A DNA stretch of 43,014 nt from an uncultured Alphaproteobacteria bacterium (GTDB lineage: Bacteria; Pseudomonadota; Alphaproteobacteria; Rhizobiales; Aestuariivirgaceae): assembly GCA_937870685.1 (NCBI GenBank), contig CALMZX010000070.1:1-43014 (forward strand), given 5' to 3'. Position 1 is the first letter of the stretch. Each line of letters starts with the position of its first letter. A model generated the notes under the pieces. It made no database searches. It had not been told where the DNA came from and saw nothing but the letters and a program-made list of their open reading frames with translations. Shown here in pieces: positions 1 through 8,153 of the stretch. Position numbers and translations under genes: made by a program.

Positions 1-752
1 CCATCATCGAGTACGAACCGCTCGACACCAATGGCGGCGGCACGGGTCGCCATGACGCCGTCGCCTGGGGCTATGCCCGCGGCGCCGACTCCATGGGCGT
101 GGACATCATCCAGAACTGCGAGGTCACGGGCATCCGCCGCGAAGGCGGCAAGGTCGTCGGCCTCGATACCTCGCGCGGTCCCATCAAGACCAGGAAGGTC
201 GGCGTGGTTGCGGCGGGCCACGTCTCCACCATCATGGACATGGCCGGGGTGCGCATGCCGATCGAGAGCATGTGCCTGCAGGCGCTCGTCTCGGAACCGA
301 TCAAGCCGGTCATCGACTGCGTGGTCATGGCCAACACCGTGCACGGCTACATCAGCCAGTCTGACAAGGGCGAACTGGTGGTCGGTGGCGGCACCGATCC
401 CTACAACAACTATTCGCAGCGCGGTTCCTTCACGGCGCTGGAACACACAGTCACCGCCCTTGTGGAAACCTTCCCCATCATTTCGCGCCTGCGCATGCTG
501 CGCCAGTGGGGTGGCATCGTGGACATGACCGGCGACCGTTCGCCGATCCTCTCCAAGACCGATGTGGACGGGCTTTATGTCAACTGCGGCTGGGGCACCG
601 GCGGCTTCAAGGCCATTCCCGGTTCGGGCTGGGTCTTCGCCGACACCATGGCGAACGACCGTCCGCACCCCATCGCTGAACCTTTCTCGCTCAACCGCTT
701 CGCTGAAGGCCGGCTCATCGACGAAAGCGTCGCTGCGGCAGTCGCGCACTAA
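1..752 (+). CDS. soxB: Sarcosine oxidase beta subunit, C-terminal part (5' end outside window)
   Basis: Codons run in frame from base 3, so the N-terminal part with the main FAD-binding fold lies before the window; about 249 residues remain. The visible part opens with the GGTGRHDAVAWGY-like segment typical of the beta subunit of heterotetrameric sarcosine oxidase, an FAD/FMN flavoprotein of the DAO superfamily. The end holds GWGTGGFKAIPGSG, the flavin-proximal glycine-rich loop expected near the C-terminus. Sarcosine oxidase demethylates sarcosine to glycine, passing the methyl carbon to tetrahydrofolate and electrons to oxygen. The stop is 12 bases before soxD, which has its own AGGGAGG ribosome binding site; the order soxB-soxD-soxA-soxG is the classical operon. 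The assignment is firm because of both sequence and neighbours. Confidence 0.95.
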   Translation, partial: IIEYEPLDTNGGGTGRHDAVAWGYARGADSMGVDIIQNCEVTGIRREGGKVVGLDTSRGPIKTRKVGVVAAGHVSTIMDMAGVRMPIESMCLQALVSEPIKPVIDCVVMANTVHGYISQSDKGELVVGGGTDPYNNYSQRGSFTALEHTVTALVETFPIISRLRMLRQWGGIVDMTGDRSPILSKTDVDGLYVNCGWGTGGFKAIPGSGWVFADTMANDRPHPIAEPFSLNRFAEGRLIDESVAAAVAH

Positions 753-764
753 GGGAGGTCTGAA

Positions 765-1109
765 ATGCTTGTTGTCACCTGCCCTGTCTGCGGCGTCCAA
801 GGCGAAGAGGCCGATTTCCACTACGGCGGCCAGGCGCATGTGCGCCGTCCCGCCACGTCGGACCCGGTCAACATCACCGATGAAGAACAGCGCGACTACC
901 TGTTCATCCGCCACAATCCCAAGGGCCTGCACTTTGAACGCTGGCGCTGTGACCGTGGCTGCGGAAAATGGTTCCATGCGGCGCGCGATACCGTGACGCT
1001 GGAGTTCAAGGCCTACTACGGCATCACAGAACTGCCGCCCGTGGAGCTGCAGCAGCAGGCCAAGGGCCCGTGGGCCGACTATTTCAAATCTGTTGCGAAG
1101 GCGAAGTAA
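765..1109 (+). CDS. soxD: Sarcosine oxidase delta subunit
   Basis: This 114-residue protein begins MLVVTCPVCG, with a CPVC pair near the start and a second cysteine pair in WRCDRGCGKWFH around residues 62-70. Together these form the zinc-binding site known in SoxD, a small structural subunit of the tetrameric enzyme. The length matches the family. An AGGGAGG box sits six bases before the ATG, and the gene ends three bases before soxA, so the two are probably translationally coupled. SoxD has no catalytic role of its own; it stabilises the alpha/beta assembly in the cytoplasm. Confidence 0.96.
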   Translation: MLVVTCPVCGVQGEEADFHYGGQAHVRRPATSDPVNITDEEQRDYLFIRHNPKGLHFERWRCDRGCGKWFHAARDTVTLEFKAYYGITELPPVELQQQAKGPWADYFKSVAKAK

Positions 1110-1112
1110 GCG

Positions 1113-4100
1113 ATGACCGGCAAACCCTATCGTCTGGCCTCCGGCGGCAACCGCATCGACCGCTCCAAGCCGCTCTCTTTCAGCTTCGATGGCCGCACCG
1201 TGCAGGGCTTCGCGGGTGACACCGTTGCCTCGGCTGTTCTGGCGTCGGGACAGCGCGTCTTTGGCCGCTCCTACAAGTATCACCGCCCGCGCGGCGTGAT
1301 CGGCCTCGGCTCGGAAGAAATGAACGCGCTGATCGGTGTCGGCGTGGGCGCACGCCACGAGCCCAACCTGCGGGCCACGCAGATCGAGCTCTTCAACGGC
1401 ATGACTGCCGTTTCGCAGAACCGCTGGCCGTCGCTCAATTTCGACATCGGCGCCATCAACAACAAGCTCTCGCGCTTCTTCCCCGGCGGCTTCTACTACA
1501 AGACCTTCATGTGGCCGCGCGCCTTCTGGAAGCACGTGTACGAGCCGGTGATCCGTTACGCCGCCGGTCTCGGCAAGGCGCCGGAAGACCGCGACCCCGA
1601 TACCTATGAACACATGCACATCCATGCCGACGTTGTCGTGGTGGGTGGCGGCATTGCAGGCCTCACGGCCGCCGAAGCCGCCGCCGCAGGTGGCGTGCGC
1701 GTGTTGCTGATTGACGAGAATCCCGTGCTGGGCGGCATTGCCGATCTGACTGCTGGCAAAGTCGGAGAAGGCTCCGTGGCTGGCTATGCGAAAGCCGTTG
1801 CTGACCGACTCGCAGCACTGCCAAATGTGCAAATTCTTTCGCGCACCACGGCCGTCGGTCATTTCCATCACAACTACATGATGGCCTTCGAGCGCGTCGG
1901 CGACCATGATCCGTCGATCCTTGCGGCAGGCGCACCGCGCCACCGTTTGTGGAAGATCCGCGCCGGTCACATCCTGCTCGCCTCGGGCGCGCTGGAACGC
2001 CCGATTGCCTTTGCCAACAACGACCGCCCCGGCATCACGCTGGCATCCGCCGTGCGCGGCATGGTTGAACGCTACGGCGTTGCGCCGGGCACAAACGGCG
2101 TGGTCTTCACCAACAATGACGACGCCTATCTCACCGCGTTGGCCTTGAAGAAGGCGGGCGTGAACGTGCAGGTCGTGGACAGCCGCGCCCGCCCGCAAGG
2201 TGAACTGGTGCAGCAGGCCATGGCCGCAGGCATTGAAGTGTCGCCCAGTTCCGTGATCTCCAAGGTTGACGGAAATCTTGGCGTCAAGTCGGTGAAGATC
2301 GCCGCCTACCGCAAGGGCCAGGGACGCGTCATCACCGAGAAGAAGGTGGACTGCGACTTCATCGCCATGTCGGGCGGCTGGAATCCGGCGCTGCACCTGT
2401 GGTGCCACAACGGCGGCAAGATCAGGTTTGATGACGGCCTCGCCAGCTTCCGCCCCAACACCCACACGGATGCCATCACGGCAATCGGTGCCGCCAACGG
2501 CAGCATGTCCGTTGCCGAAACCCTTGCCGAAGCGCTTTCCGCCGGTGAAGCTGCGGCAAAGTCCGTCAACGCCAAGGCCAAGGCCGCAAAGACCAAGCTG
2601 CCCGCCGTGGAAGAACCCTCGCGCGGTGCCCTGGAGGCGATCTGGTTTGCACCGGCCACGGGCGGTTACAATGAAGGCAACAAGCACTTCATCGACTACC
2701 AGAACGACGTGACCGCCGCCGATCTCGAACTGGCCCAGCGCGAAGGTTATGAATCGGTCGAGCACACCAAGCGCTACACCACCTTCGGCATGGCAACCGA
2801 CCAAGGCAAGACTTCCAATCTCAATGGTCTGGGTGTCTTGTCGGAAGCGACAGGCCGTTCCATTCCGGAAATCGGCGTCACCACCTTCCGCCCGCCCTAT
2901 ACACCCTATTCCTTCGGCTCGATTGCAGGCTCGCTCACCAAGGAGCTGTTCCTGCCGATCCGCGGCACGCCGATCTTCAACTGGCACAAGGACAAGGGGG
3001 CGGTGTTTGAGCCCGTGGGCCAGTGGCGCCGCGCCTACACCTATCCCTCGGCGGGCGAGGACAAGCATGCCTCGATCACGCGGGAAATCCTCGCGGTGCG
3101 CAACAAGGTCGGCCTGCTCGATGCCTCCACCCTCGGCAAGATCGAGATCAAGGGGCCTGACGCCGCCGAATTCCTCGACCGCATGTACACCAACATGTTC
3201 TCGACACTGAAGGTCGGCAAGTGCCGCTACGGCCTGATGATGAACGAGTTGGGTTTCCTCAGCGACGACGGCGTCACCGTGCGCCTCGCTGATGACCACT
3301 TCCTGATGCACACCACTTCGGGCGGTGCAGACCGCATCGCGGCATGGCTTGAGGAATGGCTGCAGACTGAGTGGACGCATTACAAGGTCTTTGTGACGCC
3401 AGTCACCGAGCAGTGGGCACAGTTCGCCATTGCAGGGCCAAAGGCGCGCGAGGTTCTCTCCAAGCTGGAGCCGGACTTTGACGTGTCGAACGAAGCCTTC
3501 CCGCACATGTCGTTCAAGATCGGCCGCATGGGTGGCTATCCGGTGCGCGTGTTCCGCATCTCCTTCTCGGGCGAACAGTCCTACGAAGTGGCGACGCCTG
3601 CCAATCTTGGCCGCGGGCTCTGGGATGCAATCCTCGCCGCTGGCGAAGAGTTTGGCATCGAGGCCTACGGCACCGAAGCGCTGCACGTGTTGCGCGCCGA
3701 GAAAGGTTACATTGTTGTCGGCGATGAAACCGATGGCACAACGACACCGATCGATGTGGGCCTCGAAGGCCTGGTCTCCAAGAAGAAGGCCGACTTCATC
3801 GGCAAGCGTTCGCTGGAGCAGTCCTACCTCAAGGGTCCGAACCGCAAGCAGCTTGTGGGCCTTCTCACCGAAGACCCGAATGATGTCCTGCCCGATGGGG
3901 CATATGCGGTGCGCGAGGTGAAGGACAAGCCGCCGATGGCCATGATCGGCCAGGTGACGTCCACCTACATGTCTCCCACTCTGGGCCGGTCCATCGCCAT
4001 GGCCCTCATTGAAAACGGCCGCGCCCGCATGGGTGAAACCATTTCCTTCCCGCTGGAAGGCGGCAAGGTGATGAAGGGCAAGATCGTCAGCCCCGTGTTC

Positions 4101-4133
4101 TATGACCAGGATGGAGGCCGCATCAATGCTTGA
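1113..4133 (+). CDS. soxA: Sarcosine oxidase alpha subunit
   Basis: The 1006-residue protein has the full family length. The N-terminus carries a ferredoxin-like/2Fe-2S-fold segment (FSFDGRTVQGFAGDTV, about residues 23-39). A pyridine-nucleotide-disulfide oxidoreductase domain with a dinucleotide loop VVVVGGGIAGLTAAEAA follows near residues 174-190. The C-terminal part from about residue 600 onward is GcvT/aminomethyltransferase-like and is expected to bind folate. In the known enzyme, alpha holds NAD and the folate site, and methylene-H4folate is formed there when tetrahydrofolate is present. The stop overlaps the soxG start by eight bases, indicating tight coupling. I see no truncation or frameshift. 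Confidence 0.97.
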   Translation: MTGKPYRLASGGNRIDRSKPLSFSFDGRTVQGFAGDTVASAVLASGQRVFGRSYKYHRPRGVIGLGSEEMNALIGVGVGARHEPNLRATQIELFNGMTAVSQNRWPSLNFDIGAINNKLSRFFPGGFYYKTFMWPRAFWKHVYEPVIRYAAGLGKAPEDRDPDTYEHMHIHADVVVVGGGIAGLTAAEAAAAGGVRVLLIDENPVLGGIADLTAGKVGEGSVAGYAKAVADRLAALPNVQILSRTTAVGHFHHNYMMAFERVGDHDPSILAAGAPRHRLWKIRAGHILLASGALERPIAFANNDRPGITLASAVRGMVERYGVAPGTNGVVFTNNDDAYLTALALKKAGVNVQVVDSRARPQGELVQQAMAAGIEVSPSSVISKVDGNLGVKSVKIAAYRKGQGRVITEKKVDCDFIAMSGGWNPALHLWCHNGGKIRFDDGLASFRPNTHTDAITAIGAANGSMSVAETLAEALSAGEAAAKSVNAKAKAAKTKLPAVEEPSRGALEAIWFAPATGGYNEGNKHFIDYQNDVTAADLELAQREGYESVEHTKRYTTFGMATDQGKTSNLNGLGVLSEATGRSIPEIGVTTFRPPYTPYSFGSIAGSLTKELFLPIRGTPIFNWHKDKGAVFEPVGQWRRAYTYPSAGEDKHASITREILAVRNKVGLLDASTLGKIEIKGPDAAEFLDRMYTNMFSTLKVGKCRYGLMMNELGFLSDDGVTVRLADDHFLMHTTSGGADRIAAWLEEWLQTEWTHYKVFVTPVTEQWAQFAIAGPKAREVLSKLEPDFDVSNEAFPHMSFKIGRMGGYPVRVFRISFSGEQSYEVATPANLGRGLWDAILAAGEEFGIEAYGTEALHVLRAEKGYIVVGDETDGTTTPIDVGLEGLVSKKKADFIGKRSLEQSYLKGPNRKQLVGLLTEDPNDVLPDGAYAVREVKDKPPMAMIGQVTSTYMSPTLGRSIAMALIENGRARMGETISFPLEGGKVMKGKIVSPVFYDQDGGRINA

Positions 4134-4719
4134 GGCCCGTTTCGAAAGCCCCCTCGCCAGCCTCGCGGCCCCCACCGACACCTATGTGTCCATGCGGGAA
4201 ATCGCCGAGCGCGGCATGATCGACCTGCGCGGCTCTGCCGGCGACAGGAAATTCATGGCAGCTGCCAAGTCTGCCCTTGGTGTTGACCTGCCGAAGCAGC
4301 CGCGCACCACGGCGACGTGGGGCGATGTCCGCGTGTTCTGGCTCTCGCCGGACCAGTGGCTCATCACCTGCCCGCGCGCCAAGGCGCAGGAAATGGCGGA
4401 CCAGCTGTCGAAGGACCTCGCTGGAATCCACTCGCTTGCCGTCAATGTCTCGGACATGCGCGCCATCATTCGTCTCGAAGGCGAGGGTGTGCGTGAAGTT
4501 GTCATGAAGGGCAGCGCCATCGATCTCACCCATGGCGACTATCCGCCCGGCACGGTGCGGCGCATGCGCTTTGCCGAGATCGCGGCGCTGCTGCATGTGG
4601 TTGAGGACAACGTGATTGATATCTACGTCTTCCGCAGCTTCGCGCAATACACCTGGGATTTCCTGCGCAAAGCCGCACGTAAGGGCAGCGAAGTCCGGGT
4701 TTTTCCGAAGGCGGGCTGA
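4126..4719 (+). CDS. soxG: Sarcosine oxidase gamma subunit
   Basis: I start this gene at ATG 4126 (MLEARFESPLASL), which overlaps the soxA stop by eight bases; an upstream in-frame ATG at 4102 lies deeper inside soxA and is less likely. The product is 197 residues, the usual size of SoxG. It has a GcvT-like fold: a DLRGSAGDRKF segment, FWLSPDQWLITC, VSDMRAIIRLEGEGVREV and a final YDV-type strand region ending in RSFAQYTWDFL. The gamma subunit packs against the folate-binding part of alpha. It is the last gene of the sox operon; the next gene is about 100 bases away. Confidence 0.94.
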   Translation: MLEARFESPLASLAAPTDTYVSMREIAERGMIDLRGSAGDRKFMAAAKSALGVDLPKQPRTTATWGDVRVFWLSPDQWLITCPRAKAQEMADQLSKDLAGIHSLAVNVSDMRAIIRLEGEGVREVVMKGSAIDLTHGDYPPGTVRRMRFAEIAALLHVVEDNVIDIYVFRSFAQYTWDFLRKAARKGSEVRVFPKAG

Positions 4720-4821
4720 CTGCAAGCTCCGGTCGATTGTGCCTGAGGGGGAGAGCGCGTAGCCTTCTGCCTCGCCGGGGGCGCCAGACAACTCTGTCAC
4801 ACGAGACAGGTGGAGGGTGCC

Positions 4822-5121
4822 ATGACCGCGTACAATGTTGTGCGATTCCGGACCAAGCCCGGCAAGGAGCAGGCGTTTCTCGACTTTCACAGGAAAGCCC
4901 CACCTCTTCCCGGCATGCGCGAAGGGATGATGATCAAGACAGGTGACCGGGCTTATTGCCTGATTGTGAAGTGGGACAGTTTTGACAGCATTGCCGCTGC
5001 ACGTCCGCAGATGATCGGCATGCTCGACCAGTTCCGGGACAGCCTGGAAGATCTGGGTGGAGGCCTCGGCGTGACTGACCCGGTCTCCGGCGAGGTCGTG
5101 GCCGAACTCGGCAAGCACTGA
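4822..5121 (+). CDS. Small ABM/Dabb-type dimeric alpha-beta barrel protein
   Basis: A 99-residue protein starting MTAYNVVRFRTKPGKEQAF. The ATG at 4822 is preceded by GGAGGG at 4812-4817; an in-frame GTG at 4810 has no such site. The pattern of an N-terminal beta strand, KPGKEQAFLDFHRKA helix, a central strand ending in CLIVKWDSFDSI and a C-terminal helix is typical of the antibiotic-biosynthesis-monooxygenase/dimeric alpha-beta barrel superfamily. These small proteins can be heme-independent oxygenases or simple ligand-binding dimers; the substrate cannot be read from sequence. It lies 102 bases after soxG on the same strand and 46 bases before a DUF1993 gene, so it may be carried on the sox transcript. 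Confidence 0.7.
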   Translation: MTAYNVVRFRTKPGKEQAFLDFHRKAPPLPGMREGMMIKTGDRAYCLIVKWDSFDSIAAARPQMIGMLDQFRDSLEDLGGGLGVTDPVSGEVVAELGKH

Positions 5122-5167
5122 GCTGCCGCACCAGACGCTTCACACTCTATCGGCGAGGAGATCTCCC

Positions 5168-5716
5168 ATGACCGTTTCCACGGATACGCAGTCAATCCAC
5201 AAGCTCACCATCGGCGTGATGTTGCAGGGCCTTCGCAACATGTCCAGCATCATGGACAAGGCCAAGGCCGAGGCACCAGCCAAAGGACTGAAGACAGAGG
5301 CGCTGCTGGACAGCCGCCTGTTCCCGGACATGTTCAACCTGCTCCAGCAGATCCAGTATGTGTGTTACCTGTCGGCGGACTTTGCCCGGCATTTCACCAG
5401 TGAACCTCCGCCGCGCGTGGGTTATGACGAAGCCAGTTGGGAGGAGTTGCGCAACAGCCTGGAGGTTGCCGCCGCCTATCTCGGCAGCATCAGTCCGGCA
5501 ACGGTTGCGAGCCGCGCAAGCGCGCTTGTTCCCACCTTCATGGACGACAGCAAGGGCATGAAGGCCATTGACTATGCCGCCAGTGTCATCGTGCCCGATT
5601 TCCATTTCCACATGGTCGTGGCCTACGGGCTGCTGCGCAACAGCGGCATCGGGCTCGGGAAGTCGGATTTTCTGGGGCCGCTGGCCAGCGTGGAGATGCC
5701 GCCCGGCAAGGGCTGA
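5168..5716 (+). CDS. DUF1993 domain protein (DinB-like helical fold)
   Basis: A 182-residue protein with the DUF1993 layout: an N-terminal helix TIGVMLQGLRNMSSIMDKA, LDSRLFPDMFNLLQQIQYVCYLSADFA, and a C-terminal VPDFHFHMVVAYGLLRNSGIGLGKSDFLG segment with conserved histidines. The family is predicted to share the DinB/YfiT four-helix metal-binding fold; its reaction is unknown. An ATCTCCC-AT context with GAGGAG at 5155-5160 gives a good ribosome binding site eight bases upstream of the ATG. It converges with the MTHFR-like gene, leaving 27 bases between the two stops, with no clear terminator there. Confidence 0.85.
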   Translation: MTVSTDTQSIHKLTIGVMLQGLRNMSSIMDKAKAEAPAKGLKTEALLDSRLFPDMFNLLQQIQYVCYLSADFARHFTSEPPPRVGYDEASWEELRNSLEVAAAYLGSISPATVASRASALVPTFMDDSKGMKAIDYAASVIVPDFHFHMVVAYGLLRNSGIGLGKSDFLGPLASVEMPPGKG

Positions 5717-5743
5717 CACTGCACGCGGTCTTCGCGCCGCTGG

Positions 5744-6640
5744 TCAGCCCTTCTGGGTCTTCAGCCAGGTGAAGAGCTTGTCGAAACCGCCAAACGGGTA
5801 GAGGTGCGGCGCGGCGATGTTCAGCTCCGGCTTGTCGAAGTGCAGCTTGGCCAGCTGGTCGACGAATTCGGTCGGCTCGGACACCGTCAGCAGCTTGGTG
5901 ATGTTGAGCGCCTGCTTGCGGATGAAGCGGGCGGAATTGCCCACGCCGCACATGGCGGCATACTTCACCAGCGTCTTGATGGTCGCGGGGCCGGGAACGC
6001 CCACGTAAATCGGCAGGCTGATTCCAGCTTCCCGCAGCGACGAGGCCCACAGGGCAAGCGGGCCTGCCTCGAACAGGAACTGCGTGGCGATGAAACCTTC
6101 GATGCCGTTGGCCTTCAGCCAGGCGTTCTTTTCGGTGAGCGCCTTCAGCAGGGCCGCTTCACCCTGCTTCTTGGTGATGTCAGGGTTGCCCTCGGGGTGA
6201 CCGGCAATGCCGATGCGGGTGATGCCCGCCTTCTGGAACAGGTCTGTATTGAGCATCTGGATTGCGGCGTCGAACTTGCCGATGGGTTCGGGCGCGCCGC
6301 CACCCAGCGCCAGCACCGTTGTCACACCGGCCTTCTCCTTGAAGGCCGTCAGGCGCGCGTCAAGGTCGGCCTCATCGCGCACGAAGCGGGCGGGCACGTG
6401 GGGAATGGGTTCAAAACCGAGCTTGCGCAGTTCGGCAGCGGCGGTGATCTGCGCCTCCAGGTCCTGCGCCTCAATGAGGGCGATGAAGACACTGGCACCC
6501 GCCGGCATGTGTTCCTTGAGCAGGGGGAATTTTTCGATCTGCTTTCCCGTGACCTCGATGGTGGCCTTGGAGAGGAAGGCTCCCAGCGGATTTGCCAATG
6601 CGGCAGATGCGGTTGGCGGGAATTTGACGCTGGTGTCCAT
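5744..6640 (-). CDS. Methylenetetrahydrofolate reductase-like protein
   Basis: A 298-residue protein that I assign to the MetF/MTHFR superfamily (FAD-dependent 5,10-methylene-H4folate reductase, TIM barrel). Support comes from the length, VLALGGGAPEP near residue 115, IGIAGHPEGNPDI near 145 and FIATQFLFEA near 185; the middle pair matches the MTHFR GGDP and AGYPE-like positions. The N-terminus lacks the usual SFEFFPP motif, reading ATIEVTG instead, so it is a divergent branch. Such a gene beside sarcosine oxidase would handle the methylene-H4folate produced from the sarcosine methyl group. It runs divergently from the GbdR-like regulator, sharing a 160-base promoter region. The exact reaction of this branch is inferred. 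Confidence 0.82.
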   Translation of the reverse strand: MDTSVKFPPTASAALANPLGAFLSKATIEVTGKQIEKFPLLKEHMPAGASVFIALIEAQDLEAQITAAAELRKLGFEPIPHVPARFVRDEADLDARLTAFKEKAGVTTVLALGGGAPEPIGKFDAAIQMLNTDLFQKAGITRIGIAGHPEGNPDITKKQGEAALLKALTEKNAWLKANGIEGFIATQFLFEAGPLALWASSLREAGISLPIYVGVPGPATIKTLVKYAAMCGVGNSARFIRKQALNITKLLTVSEPTEFVDQLAKLHFDKPELNIAAPHLYPFGGFDKLFTWLKTQKG

Positions 6641-6702
6641 GGCGGGGCCTCTTGGTGGGGAACGTCGCTATCGTGCCACCCCTGTCGCGCGCTGCTTACC
6701 AG

Positions 6703-6754
6703 TTTGCGACACGCATAGCTTGTTCCCGACGGCTGCGACGATATTGCGTCGCAA
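6703..6754. promoter_or_regulatory. Candidate operator: repeated TTTGCGAC / GTCGCAAA motif with inverted repeat
   Basis: Between the MTHFR-like gene and the GlxA-type regulator, the octamer TTTGCGAC occurs at 6703-6710. A perfect 7-bp inverted repeat TGCGACG-N6-CGTCGCA lies at 6735-6754, followed by AAA to give GTCGCAAA. A third GTCGCAAA-like copy falls at the regulator start codon (6806-6813). The divergent gene layout suggests an operator used by the regulator for itself and its neighbour; this is inference from position and symmetry. Confidence 0.4.
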
Positions 6755-6800
6755 AACCGCACCTCGGTGACGCCTATGGACAAAATGCCGGAAATGGACC

Positions 6801-7850
6801 ATGATGTCGCAAATAGACAATCCGCTCGCGAGGCACCCCATGTTCGGCGACAAGGCCAAATCACTCCCGCATGCCGTTGCCCTTGTCCTCCTGCCGGAAT
6901 TCACGATGATGCCGGTGACCTCGGCAATCGAGCCCCTGCGCCAGGCGAACCGCTTTGCCGAAAAGGCGCTTTACCGCTGGACTATGCACTCCATCGACGG
7001 GCAGCCCGTTGCCGCCTCCAACAATATCCTGACCATGGTCAATGGCGATCTGGAATCCGTGCCACCGGATGCCGCCATCATTGTCTGCGGCGGTCTCAAT
7101 GTTCAGAAACATGCGGACAAGCGCCTGATCAGCTGGCTGCGCAAGGTGGCGCGCCGGGGCGTCAGCATCGGCGCGGTGTGCACGGGTGCCCACATTCTCG
7201 CCGAAGCCGGCCTGCTGGATGGCTACAAATGCACCATCCACTGGGAAAACCTGCCCGGTTTCACCGAGGCATTCCCGGAACTGGAGGCAACGGGCGGCCT
7301 CTTTGAAATCGACCGGGACCGCTTCACCAGCGCTGGTGGCACAACCGCCATCGACATGATGCTGACCCTCATCGCCAGCCAGCACGGGCCAGACCTTGCC
7401 GCGCAGGTGGCAGAGGCCATCCTGCACTCGCCGATCCGCCACCACAGCGAGAACCAGCGGATGTCGCTGCCGGCGCGCATCGGCGCGCGTCACCCGAAAC
7501 TGGTGTCGATCATCGAGAAAATGGAAGGCTGCCTGGAAGACCCGTTGTCGCCCAGCATCCTGGCCAAGCAGGCGGGCCTGTCCACGCGCCAGCTCGAGCG
7601 TCTCTTCCGCCGCTACCTCGACCGGTCACCCAAGCGTTACTATCTGGAGTTGCGGCTCAAGAAGGCGCGGTCCCTGCTGCTGCAAACCGACATGTCGGTG
7701 ATCAATGTCGCACTGGCCTGCGGCTTCTCGTCGCCATCGCACTTTTCGAAATGCTACCGCTCGTTCTACGGCCGCACGCCCTACCGCGAGCGTGGTTTGC
7801 CAACGCCTGCATCAACAGGTCAGGGAGAAGAAATCGGGGAGCGAATCTGA
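6801..7850 (+). CDS. GlxA-family transcriptional regulator (DJ-1/PfpI + AraC), GbdR-like
   Basis: A 349-residue regulator with two domains. Residues about 25-200 form a DJ-1/PfpI-like glutaminase-type fold (VALVLLPEFTMMPVTSAIEPLRQANR, GAVCTGAHILAEAGLL with the nucleophile-elbow cysteine). Residues about 235-330 form an AraC helix-turn-helix domain (LSPSILAKQAGLSTRQLERLFRRYL, VALACGFSSPSHFSKCYRSFYGRTP). This is the architecture of GbdR/CdhR/ArgR-type activators. GbdR in pseudomonads senses glycine betaine and dimethylglycine and activates sarcosine catabolism; the sox operon and MTHFR next door make that the best guess, with the ligand inferred. Two adjacent ATGs (6801, 6804) could both serve as starts. 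The last 20 residues are low-complexity. Confidence 0.88.
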   Translation: MMSQIDNPLARHPMFGDKAKSLPHAVALVLLPEFTMMPVTSAIEPLRQANRFAEKALYRWTMHSIDGQPVAASNNILTMVNGDLESVPPDAAIIVCGGLNVQKHADKRLISWLRKVARRGVSIGAVCTGAHILAEAGLLDGYKCTIHWENLPGFTEAFPELEATGGLFEIDRDRFTSAGGTTAIDMMLTLIASQHGPDLAAQVAEAILHSPIRHHSENQRMSLPARIGARHPKLVSIIEKMEGCLEDPLSPSILAKQAGLSTRQLERLFRRYLDRSPKRYYLELRLKKARSLLLQTDMSVINVALACGFSSPSHFSKCYRSFYGRTPYRERGLPTPASTGQGEEIGERI

Positions 7851-8153
7851 CGACTCGCTCCCCTCCTCCGACAGGCAACCCGCGACCGGGGGCAGTAAAC
7901 GGACTGCTGTCTGAGACCGTTGTTCTGATCTTTGGATAGGCGCGCTTTCTTCGACCATTGCGCGCAATTCATCGCCGTGTTTTTCAGATATTCATCGTAT
8001 GAGTTAGAATCAAGTAGTGCAATATTTTTCCGCGTTTTTTCATTGTTATCCATACACGCGGATGAATATTAATGCATGCTTTCAACTCAAATAGGGCAGA
8101 CATCGTCAGCCACAACCGCTCGCAGGGACCGTTCGTGCCGCCGGTTTGAAATT
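7851..8153. other. 303-base intergenic region, AT-richer than surroundings, no convincing gene
   Basis: This gap lies between the 3' ends of the convergent GlxA-type regulator and FeuQ-like kinase genes. Bases about 7960-8090 are clearly AT-richer than the flanking DNA, with T-rich stretches at 8020-8050. A minus-strand frame from ATG 8053 encodes a lysine/asparagine-rich start that turns arginine-rich and runs into the regulator gene. It has no ribosome binding site and I do not call it. No strong terminator hairpin with a U-tract was found. Confidence 0.5.

Noticed and set aside
7820-8053. 77-codon minus-strand frame starting in the AT-rich gap
   Set aside because: No ribosome binding site, composition shifts to arginine-rich where it overlaps the regulator gene; kept only as a remark on the gap.
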